Shown one piece after another: positions 8,122 to 13,760 of a DNA stretch of 13,760 bases (positions within the stretch are counted from its first letter, which is position 1; each line of letters opens with the position of its first letter). The DNA is taken from positions 1 to 13,760 of the forward strand of contig CAZMRQ010000040.1 of NCBI GenBank assembly GCA_964568795.1, given 5' to 3'. The translations under genes and the position numbers were made by a program. This stretch comes from CAZMRQ01 sp964568795 (GTDB lineage: Bacteria; Pseudomonadota; Gammaproteobacteria; Comchoanobacterales; Comchoanobacteraceae). A model generated the notes under the pieces. The model was not told where the DNA came from, ran no database searches, and saw nothing but the letters and a program-made list of their open reading frames with translations.

Positions 8122-8409
8122 ATGAAGTATACGGCATTGAGTGCTTATGATAAGCCGCACTTAATTCAAATAAAGGCTAAATCCTGCCGCATATTTTGTT
8201 CCACAAGTACGAAACAGTTAGCAGATATAGCTCGGTTGCTCAGATTAAAGGAGTGTTGTGAGGTGGTTGACATTGATCATGCAAAGGCATGTATTGTGGC
8301 CCCAGATGACAGATACGTGCATCATTGTCTTTTTGAAATTCCCCAGTCAGCAGATCCAAGGTCCTGTTTTCAGGCTATTATTAAATTTATTAAGGAGGTC
8401 GAGTCATGA
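8122..8409 (+). CDS. Hypothetical Cys-rich 95-aa protein coupled to glyA
   Basis: Not recognised. The ATG at 8122 follows a purine-rich AGAAGAAGA about 8 bases upstream. The product is a small soluble protein without a signal peptide or membrane segment, and probably a mixed alpha/beta fold. It has seven cysteines (22, 26, 45, 46, 57, 69, 82) and four histidines (13, 53, 67, 68), about 7% Cys, well above its neighbours. A C-x3-C pair near the N-terminus and a CC pair could bind metal, but no standard zinc or iron-sulfur motif is clear. Its stop overlaps the glyA start as ATGA (8406-8409), which implies co-translation and a real gene. A role in one-carbon metabolism or its regulation is an inference from position only. 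Confidence 0.7.
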   Translation: MKYTALSAYDKPHLIQIKAKSCRIFCSTSTKQLADIARLLRLKECCEVVDIDHAKACIVAPDDRYVHHCLFEIPQSADPRSCFQAIIKFIKEVES

Positions 8410-9623
8410 GTGTTAGTCATGTTTTGCAATTAATTGACAGTGAGGGAAAACGGCAATTGGAGACTCTGCAGTTGATAGCTTCAGAGAACTTTACATCGCC
8501 AGAGGTCATGTCTGCTCAAGGGTCAGTGCTCACAAATAAGTATGCTGAAGGGTATCCTGGAAAGCGTTATTATGCGGGGTGTGAGGTGGTTGACCAGATT
8601 GAAGAGATAGCTATTGACCGTGCAAAAGAATTGTTTCATGCGGGGTATGCAAATGTGCAATCACATAGTGGTTCACAAGCCAATGCTGCTGTTTATTTAG
8701 GGTTACTCAATCCTGGCGACACTATATTATCGATGTCAATGGATGCAGGGGGGCATTTGAGTCATGGTTCTTCTGTCAATATGGTTAGCAAGTATTACCG
8801 ATGCATTGCTTATGGTTTGACCGATAATCATGATGTGGACTATGACCAGGTTAGAGAACTAGCTCATAAACATAAGCCAAAACTTATTATTGCAGGCTAT
8901 TCTGCATTTACAAATGAAATTCAGTGGTCATTGTTTCGTGAGATTGCCGATGAGGTAGGAGCGTATTTGTTGGCTGACATAGCACACACTGCTGGGATGA
9001 TTGTGACTGGGTTGATGAATCACCCATTCCCTCATGCGCATGTGTGTACAAGTACAACTCACAAAACATTACGTGGGCCACGATCAGGGGTGATAGTAGT
9101 AGGGGATGATGAGGGGTTGTTTAAGAAGATTAATAGAGCAGTATTCCCGGGCATCCAGGGAGGGCCACTGATGCATGTTGTTGCAGCTAAAGCGATTGCC
9201 TTTACTAAGTGTCTTGAGTTACCTTTTAAAAACTATCAACGCCGTGTATTGAGAAATGCTAAGATACTTGCTGAGGCACTGCAGCAACATGGATTGAGTT
9301 TGATAGGTCATGGGACAGAAAACCATCAAGTGATTATTGATTTACGACAAGATGATCATGCAGGGGCCTATTATGAGAAGATGTGTGAACAAGTGGGTAT
9401 TATTTTGAATAAAAACTGTGTGTTCAAGGATCCGCGATCACCAATGCAGACAAGTGGTCTGCGCTTAGGGACCCCCGCGTTGACGACTAGAGGCATGGGG
9501 GAAGAAGATATGCGCCAAGTGGCAGGTTGGCTAGCTGAAGTTATCCTAAAGAAGAACACCAGTTCTGACCTGAAGAGAGAGATTGCAGCGTATTGTCTTC
9601 GTTTCCCTATCTATTCAGAGTGA
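8406..9623 (+). CDS. glyA: Serine hydroxymethyltransferase
   Basis: PLP-dependent enzyme of the cytosol that converts serine plus tetrahydrofolate to glycine plus 5,10-methylene-THF, the main source of one-carbon units. It is 405 aa, slightly shorter than E. coli GlyA (417). Family blocks run in order: LQLIASENF (Glu27), NKYAEGYPGKRYYAG (from residue 44), NVQSHSGSQAN, HLSHG, ADIAHTAG (Asp191, His194), the PLP lysine in STTHKTLRGPRSG (Lys220), FPGIQGGPLMH, and SGLRLGTPALTTRG near the C-terminus. The start at 8406 has AAGGAGG upstream inside the preceding gene (8394-8400), a strong ribosome site with the ATGA overlap. nrdR follows after 45 bp. Confidence 0.97.
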   Translation: MSVSHVLQLIDSEGKRQLETLQLIASENFTSPEVMSAQGSVLTNKYAEGYPGKRYYAGCEVVDQIEEIAIDRAKELFHAGYANVQSHSGSQANAAVYLGLLNPGDTILSMSMDAGGHLSHGSSVNMVSKYYRCIAYGLTDNHDVDYDQVRELAHKHKPKLIIAGYSAFTNEIQWSLFREIADEVGAYLLADIAHTAGMIVTGLMNHPFPHAHVCTSTTHKTLRGPRSGVIVVGDDEGLFKKINRAVFPGIQGGPLMHVVAAKAIAFTKCLELPFKNYQRRVLRNAKILAEALQQHGLSLIGHGTENHQVIIDLRQDDHAGAYYEKMCEQVGIILNKNCVFKDPRSPMQTSGLRLGTPALTTRGMGEEDMRQVAGWLAEVILKKNTSSDLKREIAAYCLRFPIYSE

Positions 9624-9640
9624 TTTTTTTGTGCTAGACT

Positions 9641-9654
9641 TGCTTGAGCAAGCA
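9641..9654 (+). repeat. Small stem-loop between glyA and nrdR
   Basis: TGCTT / AAGCA arms with a GAGC loop sit in the 45-bp gap. There is no T run after it, so it is not a terminator. It does not resemble an NrdR box. Confidence 0.3.
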
Positions 9655-9668
9655 TACGAGATACCTCA

Positions 9669-10154
9669 ATGGAATGTCCCTTCTGTGGTGCAGAAGACAC
9701 CAAAGTGATTGATAGTCGGCCAGTGGCACCTTTTGAGATAAGGAGGCGCCGGAGTTGCCCAGAGTGTGAGAAAAGATTCACAACTGTGGAGTGCCGTTCA
9801 TTCATTTTGCCCAAAGTGATTAAGTCATCAGGATTTCTAGAGTCATTCGATGAAGGGAAGTTGCGTTCAGGTCTTTTGCGGGCATTGGTGAAACGGTCGA
9901 TGTCTACAGATGATTTCGAGGCGATGGTTCACCGCATATTAATGTCTGTTCATAATGTAGGGAGCCGAGAAATTCTTGGCAAGGACATTGGGGAGATGGT
10001 GATGTGTGAGTTGGCTAAAATAGACATGGTCGCTTATGTTCGTTTTGCGTCGGTGTATCAGTCCTTTCAAGATCTCTCAGCCTTTAAGGATCTAATAGAA
10101 GAACTATCAACAAAAAAAGAGGAAAAAGATGAAACAACGTTTTCAGACACGTAA
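9669..10154 (+). CDS. nrdR: Transcriptional repressor NrdR
   Basis: 161 aa. The N-terminal zinc ribbon is complete: Cys3 and Cys6 (ECPFCG), Cys30 and Cys33 (SCPEC), with the conserved DTKVIDSR and RRRR(S)C stretches between. An ATP-cone domain follows from about residue 48 to 138 (LPKVIKSSGFLESFD, GSREILGKDIGEMVM, YVRFASVYQSF). NrdR senses dATP/ATP through the cone and represses ribonucleotide reductase genes in bacteria. No nrd gene or clear NrdR box is visible in this window, so its targets lie elsewhere. The ribosome site is weak, so expression may depend on read-through from glyA. Its end overlaps nusB by 26 bp. Confidence 0.96.
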   Translation: MECPFCGAEDTKVIDSRPVAPFEIRRRRSCPECEKRFTTVECRSFILPKVIKSSGFLESFDEGKLRSGLLRALVKRSMSTDDFEAMVHRILMSVHNVGSREILGKDIGEMVMCELAKIDMVAYVRFASVYQSFQDLSAFKDLIEELSTKKEEKDETTFSDT

Positions 10155-10527
10155 AGAGATAGTGCAGTCTCTTTATCAGTACATTTTACGCCAGGAAAGC
10201 TTGCCAGAACTAATGGCAAGCGAGCAATTGGATGATTATGCGCGTAGTTGTTTGCAAGGAATTGTGGAGACTGAAGAGCAGTTAAATCAGCTTATTATTC
10301 AGCATGCCGATGATGAGCAGATTGATGAATTGTATCCTATCGATCGAGCAGTTTTATTGCTGGGCATATACGAGCTTCTTTACCGTTTAGATATCCCTTA
10401 CCGTGTGGTAATAGATCAAGCTGTGCGCTTAGCTAAGTGTTATGGTGGGGACAACGGTTTTAAGCTGGTAAACGTGGTATTAGATCAAGCAGCTATTGCT
10501 GCTCGATCTGCAGAGAGAGATACTTAG
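10129..10527 (+). CDS. nusB: Transcription antitermination factor NusB
   Basis: 132 aa, all-helical RNA-binding protein that with NusE (S10) binds boxA in the leader RNA of rRNA operons to prevent premature termination. The C-terminal half carries the family core YPIDRAVLLLGIYELLYR, IPYRVVIDQAVRLAK and GGDNGFKLVNVVLDQAA. E. coli has KFVNGVLD where this has KLVNVVLD, a Gly-to-Val change at a usually conserved turn. The start ATG at 10129 has GAGGA 5 bases upstream, inside nrdR, giving a 26-bp overlap and probable coupling. In many proteobacteria nusB follows ribH, but here it follows nrdR directly and no rib gene is in the window. Confidence 0.93.
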   Translation: MKQRFQTRKEIVQSLYQYILRQESLPELMASEQLDDYARSCLQGIVETEEQLNQLIIQHADDEQIDELYPIDRAVLLLGIYELLYRLDIPYRVVIDQAVRLAKCYGGDNGFKLVNVVLDQAAIAARSAERDT

Positions 10528-10534
10528 ATCTAAG
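10523..10534. repeat. 12-bp palindrome holding the nusB and argR stop codons
   Basis: CTTAGATCTAAG is perfectly self-complementary. The TAG of nusB (10525-10527) and the TAG of argR (10530-10532, minus strand) lie symmetrically inside it. It has no loop or T run, so it is not an ordinary terminator. Confidence 0.6.
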
Positions 10535-11006
10535 CGAGCAGGCGGAGAATGTGGTTGACTTCTCGGTGGCAGGCTGCTGTGTTTTCAATGCTTTCTGGGC
10601 ATACAAAAATTGTATCATCACCACTTATGATTCCGATAGCGTGAATCACCGCAAGATTGTGATCTAAAATGCGTGATATCAATTGAGCTCCCCCCGGAGA
10701 TGTATGGATGACAACCATTGTTTCGTTTTTTTGAATATTGATGACCAGGTTTGATAACTGGGTTTCAGTTGGTGGTGGGGTGGATTCTTTAGGCAAGCAA
10801 TAGATGATTTGGCCGTTTAGATCTTTGGTTTTAATAGCACCGATGTTTCTTAGTAATCGCGAAATTGTCGACTGATTAACATTAAACCCAAGATTGTTGA
10901 GCTCATCACAAAGGCTTTTCTGTGTTGAAATAGACTTATTGTTGATGAGGTCCTTTAGGGATGCTCTAAGGTTGTTCCTGGCTTGTTTGTGTGGTTTTAT
11001 TGGCAT
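10530..11006 (-). CDS. argR: Arginine repressor ArgR
   Basis: 158 aa. The start ATG (11004-11006) is chosen because an AGGAG site stands 7 bases upstream and the protein then has the family length (E. coli 156); the frame itself runs 36 codons further back into accC. The N-terminal winged helix contains NQSTISRLLRNIGAIK, the recognition helix. The C-terminal domain has VVIHTSPGGAQLISR and SGDDTIF, the arginine-binding and hexamer motif. ArgR with L-arginine represses arginine biosynthesis and related genes. The gene lies at the end of a dapD-accB-accC-argR run and overlaps the accC end by 41 bp, an uncommon neighbour. No arg gene and no good ARG box is visible here. Confidence 0.95.
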   Translation of the reverse strand: MPIKPHKQARNNLRASLKDLINNKSISTQKSLCDELNNLGFNVNQSTISRLLRNIGAIKTKDLNGQIIYCLPKESTPPPTETQLSNLVINIQKNETMVVIHTSPGGAQLISRILDHNLAVIHAIGIISGDDTIFVCPESIENTAACHREVNHILRLLA

Positions 11007-12333
11007 AATTTTCTCCTGTAATGCTTTTTTGTAAAAAGGTGATTGGTTTTTGTTGATGAAATTCTTGATGGTGTAGTATTTTTTCGAGCAATGGGATATT
11101 GGTGGTGATGCCACCGATGATGCATTCGTCTAGGGAGGCTGTTGCTTTATTTAGACAGTTTTTTCTATCTGAGCTGTGAACAATGAGTTTCGCTATAAGC
11201 GAGTCAAAGTGATGGGGTATTTGGTAGCCTTGATATATATAGTCATCAAATCGAACCCCTGGGCCTGAAGGGGGATGATAGTCGGTGACGGTGCCTGCGC
11301 ATGGCATGAAAGTGACGGGGTCTTCTGAGCATATTCGACACTCTATAGCATGGCCATTGGTGGCAACTATGCTTGACTCTTGGTAGTTTTTTCCTTGAGA
11401 AATCTCAATCTGCTCTTGGATAATGTCTATGCCAGTGACCATTTCAGTCACAGGATGCTCAACTTGTATACGGGTATTCATTTCTATGAAATAAAAGCGG
11501 CCTTCATGATACAGGAACTCAAAAGTTCCCGCACTTGAGTAACCAAGTTTTTCAGCTGCAAAGATGCATTGAAGGTGGATTTTTTTAAGGAGATCTGGTT
11601 CGATGCCCTGTACAGGAGATTCCTCAATAATTTTTTGATGTTTACGCTGTGTTGAGCAATCCCGGCTTCCTAAACACCGAATGTGATTGAATTGGTCGCC
11701 TACAATTTGAACTTCTATATGCCGGGGTGCTTGTAGGTATTTTTCTAGATAGACTTGATCGGATCCAAAATAAGCTTGAGCTGTTTTTTTTGCTTCAATA
11801 AGCGCATCTTCCAGCTCTGACTCAGCTGTGATGACCTGCATTCCACGTCCGCCACCGCCCGATGCAGCCTTAATGATAATAGGGTACCCTAGGTTTTTAG
11901 CATATTGCTTTGCTTGTTTAATGGACCTAATCGTTTTGCTTCCAGGTACGCCAGGGATGTTAAGCTTAGCTAAAGCAGTTTTAGCTTCTAGCTTATTTCC
12001 CATCAGGGCAATGATATCACTGCTTGGACCAATAAGCTGGATGCCTGATTCAGAAGCTTTTTTTGCAAACTCAGCATTTTCTGAGAGGAAGCCGTACCCT
12101 GGGTGAATGGCATCTGCTTGAGAGATGTGTGCTGCAGAAATTACTCTATCGATCTTGGAGTAGTCGTGTGTTTCGCCAATGCAGATAGTTTCATCAGCGA
12201 GGTGTAAGTGCTTTTGTTTGTTGTCAGTTTGCGTGTAGATTGCAACAGTCGCTATCTTCATTGACCGACAGGTTCTTAAGATTCTTAGAGCAATTTCCCC
12301 TCTACAGGCAATGAGTATTTTTTTGATTCTCAT
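10966..12333 (-). CDS. accC: Acetyl-CoA carboxylase, biotin carboxylase subunit
   Basis: 455 aa ATP-grasp enzyme that carboxylates biotin on AccB with bicarbonate and ATP, the first half of malonyl-CoA synthesis. Key residues by alignment with E. coli AccC: Lys114, Lys155, the glycine loop ASGGGGRGM (157-165), His205, Lys234 (TQRKHQK), Glu272, Glu284, Asn286, Arg288 (EMNTRIQVEHP) and Arg333. All catalytic residues are there. Two normally conserved Asn are Cys: ANRGEIA reads ACRGEIA (Cys10) and ECRIN reads ECRIC (Cys335). The start overlaps the accB stop as ATGA (12330-12333). The last 41 bp also encode the start of argR. It acts in a cytosolic complex with AccB and the carboxyltransferase AccA/AccD, which are not in the window. 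Confidence 0.97.
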   Translation of the reverse strand: MRIKKILIACRGEIALRILRTCRSMKIATVAIYTQTDNKQKHLHLADETICIGETHDYSKIDRVISAAHISQADAIHPGYGFLSENAEFAKKASESGIQLIGPSSDIIALMGNKLEAKTALAKLNIPGVPGSKTIRSIKQAKQYAKNLGYPIIIKAASGGGGRGMQVITAESELEDALIEAKKTAQAYFGSDQVYLEKYLQAPRHIEVQIVGDQFNHIRCLGSRDCSTQRKHQKIIEESPVQGIEPDLLKKIHLQCIFAAEKLGYSSAGTFEFLYHEGRFYFIEMNTRIQVEHPVTEMVTGIDIIQEQIEISQGKNYQESSIVATNGHAIECRICSEDPVTFMPCAGTVTDYHPPSGPGVRFDDYIYQGYQIPHHFDSLIAKLIVHSSDRKNCLNKATASLDECIIGGITTNIPLLEKILHHQEFHQQKPITFLQKSITGENYANKTTQTSQEQP

Positions 12334-12755
12334 GAGTCTTTAAATGTAAGTAAGATTTGGCCGAATTCTACTGTTGCGCCATTGGTCATGAACGTTTCTG
12401 CAATGGTTCCAGAACGCTTTGCCTTTATGGGGGTATATGTTTTCATCGCTTCGATAAGACAGACAGTGTCGTCTTCGCTGACTTTCTGTCCCTGAACAAC
12501 AAACGGTGCAGCTTGAGGTGTTGGGGAGGTGTAGATAGTGCCAACAAGTGGGGAAGTAATGCTGGCGCTTGATTTTGTAGAAGCATCATCATTGAGGGTG
12601 CCTTTATCTAAACAGGTGGCTCCAATAGTGTCTTTTACTGGATTTTTACTGACTTTAATTTTAGCGTCACTCGTCTCGATAGAAATCTCATTGACATTGT
12701 TTTTCAAGAGAAGATCTATGATTTTTTGAGCCATAGTAATATTGTTTTCTTCCAT
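12330..12755 (-). CDS. accB: Acetyl-CoA carboxylase biotin carboxyl carrier protein
   Basis: 141 aa. Residues 8-38 form the N-terminal helical segment that contacts AccC. A short Ser/Thr/Asp linker (about 42-67) replaces the Ala/Pro-rich linker of E. coli AccB (156 aa). The biotinyl domain spans 68-140, with the thumb-like insertion SPTPQAAPFV characteristic of AccB-type domains. The biotin attachment lysine is Lys105 in IEAMKTYTPI; the usual residue after Lys is Met or Leu, here Thr. The first ATG is used because the ATG at codon 8 has no properly spaced ribosome site; the chosen start has AAGAGA about 8 bases upstream. It is co-translated with accC. A promoter lies in the 74-bp gap to dapD. 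Confidence 0.95.
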   Translation of the reverse strand: MEENNITMAQKIIDLLLKNNVNEISIETSDAKIKVSKNPVKDTIGATCLDKGTLNDDASTKSSASITSPLVGTIYTSPTPQAAPFVVQGQKVSEDDTVCLIEAMKTYTPIKAKRSGTIAETFMTNGATVEFGQILLTFKDS

Positions 12756-12781
12756 AAATATGTCTCTTATGCTTAATATGC

Positions 12782-12810
12782 ATTAACGCATGAGAGGCTC
12801 ATGTTGTCAA
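12782..12810 (-). promoter_or_regulatory. Predicted accBC promoter with inverted repeat in the spacer
   Basis: On the minus strand TTGACA (12805-12810), a 17-base spacer and GTTAAT (12782-12787) stand about 30 bases before the accB start. The spacer holds a perfect inverted repeat CATGAG-3 nt-CTCATG (12789-12803), a candidate operator. It would let accBC be transcribed apart from dapD. Confidence 0.6.
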
Positions 12811-12829
12811 GTTTAAATTGTCAGTGAGT

Positions 12830-13639
12830 TTAGAATCTCAAAAGCGCATTAATCCCTATTTTTTTTCGGGTTGATGAAGTAGCGTATTTTGTGATCATGG
12901 CGGCATAGCGAGTGAATTGTTTACTTTCATCTGGCAAATATGTAGGGATCACCACAGCATCTTTAGGGATGTAGCCATGGGTGATTTTACCTGTATCTTT
13001 GTGGTAGATTTTTGTGCTTGCAGTGAGTATTGTTCCTGCTGCGATTACTGCGCCATCATCTATATGTATGCCTTCTGCAACTTCGCAACGTGCCCCTATA
13101 AAGCAATTGTTGCCAATAACAACAGGTTGGGACCCGAGAGGTTCTAATACGCCGCCAATCCCTGTTCCGCCAGAGATGTGGCAGTGCTTTCCTATTTGTG
13201 CACAGGAGCCAATAGTGCTCCAAGTATCGATCATTGTGCCCTCATCAATATAGGCGCCCATATTAATGAACGATGGCATAAGTACACATGACTTTCCAAC
13301 ATATGCTCCCCAGCGGATGTGTGTGGGAGGGCACACTCTAAATGGAGGGGGGCAGTCCATGTGGTTGAGCTTGTTGGGCACTTTGTCATAGCTTGGAATA
13401 GTTCCAGGATAGAAGACAGAGGGGTTAAGACGGAAGTAGCAAATAATAGCTTTTTTAGCTATTTCATTGACTGAATTATCTGCATGGATGCAGCGAATTT
13501 CACCGCGATCAAGTAAATCGATGGTATGGTTAATATGCTTGAGGTCCGCATCGCTAGCACGATAATTTTCTGATTGAGAGCGCTCAAAAATGCTATTGAT
13601 AGGGCTGGTATCTTGATTTTTTTGTAGTGATGATGTCAC
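12830..13639 (-). CDS. dapD: 2,3,4,5-tetrahydropyridine-2,6-dicarboxylate N-succinyltransferase
   Basis: Transfers succinyl from succinyl-CoA to tetrahydrodipicolinate in the succinylase branch of lysine and meso-diaminopimelate synthesis; cytosolic homotrimer. I choose the GTG at 13637-13639 because TAGGAG lies 7 bases upstream and the 269-aa product fits the family (E. coli 274). The open frame extends to a TTG at 13693, but that overlaps the predicted -35. The N-terminal helical part (INSIFERSQ, LLDRGEIR) is followed by the left-handed beta-helix of hexapeptide repeats: INMGAYIDEGTMIDTW, SCAQIGKHCHISGGTGIGG, NCFIGARCEVAEGIHI. The closing KKIGINALLRF matches the family C-terminus. accB follows after 74 bp in the same direction. 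Confidence 0.96.
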   Translation of the reverse strand: MTSSLQKNQDTSPINSIFERSQSENYRASDADLKHINHTIDLLDRGEIRCIHADNSVNEIAKKAIICYFRLNPSVFYPGTIPSYDKVPNKLNHMDCPPPFRVCPPTHIRWGAYVGKSCVLMPSFINMGAYIDEGTMIDTWSTIGSCAQIGKHCHISGGTGIGGVLEPLGSQPVVIGNNCFIGARCEVAEGIHIDDGAVIAAGTILTASTKIYHKDTGKITHGYIPKDAVVIPTYLPDESKQFTRYAAMITKYATSSTRKKIGINALLRF

Positions 13640-13657
13640 TTTATTGCTCCTAGGTAC

Positions 13658-13686
13658 TTGCCCTATGATACATTTTAATGTATTTT
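13658..13686 (+). promoter_or_regulatory. Predicted promoter of tRNA-Pro
   Basis: TTGCCC (13658-13663), 17 bases, TATTTT (13681-13686), placing the transcript start about 14 bases before the tRNA. It interlocks with the oppositely directed dapD promoter. Confidence 0.45.
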
Positions 13687-13693
13687 CAATCAA
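13665..13693 (-). promoter_or_regulatory. Predicted dapD promoter
   Basis: On the minus strand TTGATT (13688-13693), a 17-base spacer and TATCAT (13665-13670). Transcription would start near 13658, about 20 bases before the GTG start, leaving room for the TAGGAG site. Confidence 0.6.
13668..13683. repeat. Inverted repeat between the dapD and tRNA-Pro promoters
   Basis: ATACATT-TT-AATGTAT, 7-bp perfect arms, overlapping the -10 elements of both interlocked promoters. It may be an operator or simply AT-rich symmetry. It differs from the ARG box at four of the conserved positions. Confidence 0.4.
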
Positions 13694-13706
13694 GACTGAT
13701 CAAAAT

Positions 13707-13760
13707 CGGGGTATAGCGCAGCCTGGTAGCGCGCCTGCTTTGGGAGCAGGATGTCGGGGG
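13707..13760 (+). tRNA. tRNA-Pro(UGG), cut by the window end
   Basis: Starts CGGGGTA (acceptor strand, with the C1 typical of bacterial tRNA-Pro), D-arm GCGC-AGCCTGGTA-GCGC, then anticodon stem CCTGC / GCAGG around the loop TTTGGGA with anticodon TGG at 13741-13743 (first base T at 13740 or 13741 by loop position). About 54 of 77 bases are inside the window; the T-arm and acceptor 3' strand are missing. Confidence 0.93.

Noticed and set aside
11007..11114. Longer ArgR of 194 aa.
   Set aside because: The extra 36 residues overlap accC, match nothing in ArgR, and the internal ATG has AGGAG upstream.
13668..13683. Inverted repeat as an ARG box for ArgR.
   Set aside because: Four mismatches at conserved ARG box positions; too weak despite the nearby argR.
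13640..13693. Upstream TTG start for dapD.
   Set aside because: It overlaps the -35 element; the GTG at 13639 has a well-spaced TAGGAG site and gives the family length.

Overview
The window reads as a stretch of gammaproteobacterial chromosome, roughly 40% G+C by eye. The evidence is the gene set: a TamA/TamB pair, glyA-nrdR-nusB, an ArgR of the E. coli type, a two-subunit accB/accC and a succinylase-pathway dapD. I cannot name the genus. A small-genome, partly host-associated lineage with decayed insertion sequences would fit, but that is inference.

Left third (1-3050) is accessory and partly decayed. It holds the 3' part of an AAA/DUF4143-type ATPase, about 600 bp with no convincing gene, a short coding remnant cut off by an insertion sequence, and an IS3-family element. 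The element's transposase is broken by a one-base frameshift and an in-frame stop, and its right end is not recognisable.

Middle (3050-8100) is envelope and housekeeping. ppa (pyrophosphatase) reads rightwards from its own extended -10 promoter. It converges on, and overlaps by 7 bp, the leftward tamA-tamB pair for outer-membrane and lipid transport. The tamA start faces a 180-bp divergent region containing a perfect 14-bp palindrome.

Right third (8100-13760) holds two compact converging units. Rightwards: an unrecognised Cys-rich 95-aa gene, glyA (ATGA overlap), nrdR and nusB (26-bp overlap); this covers one-carbon and glycine metabolism, control of ribonucleotide reductase, and transcription antitermination. 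Leftwards: dapD, accB, accC, argR; this covers lysine/peptidoglycan precursor synthesis, fatty-acid initiation and arginine regulation. accB and accC share an ATGA, and argR starts inside the end of accC. nusB and argR end 2 bp apart, with both stop codons inside one 12-bp palindrome. A tRNA-Pro(UGG) begins at the right edge, and its predicted promoter interlocks face to face with the dapD promoter around a shared palindrome.

I found no CRISPR array, toxin-antitoxin pair or obvious new defence locus. The items most worth a second look are the Cys-rich gene coupled to glyA with its upstream palindrome, the reversed arrangement of the frameshift signal in the IS3 transposase, the interlocked dapD/tRNA promoters, and the accC-argR overlap.
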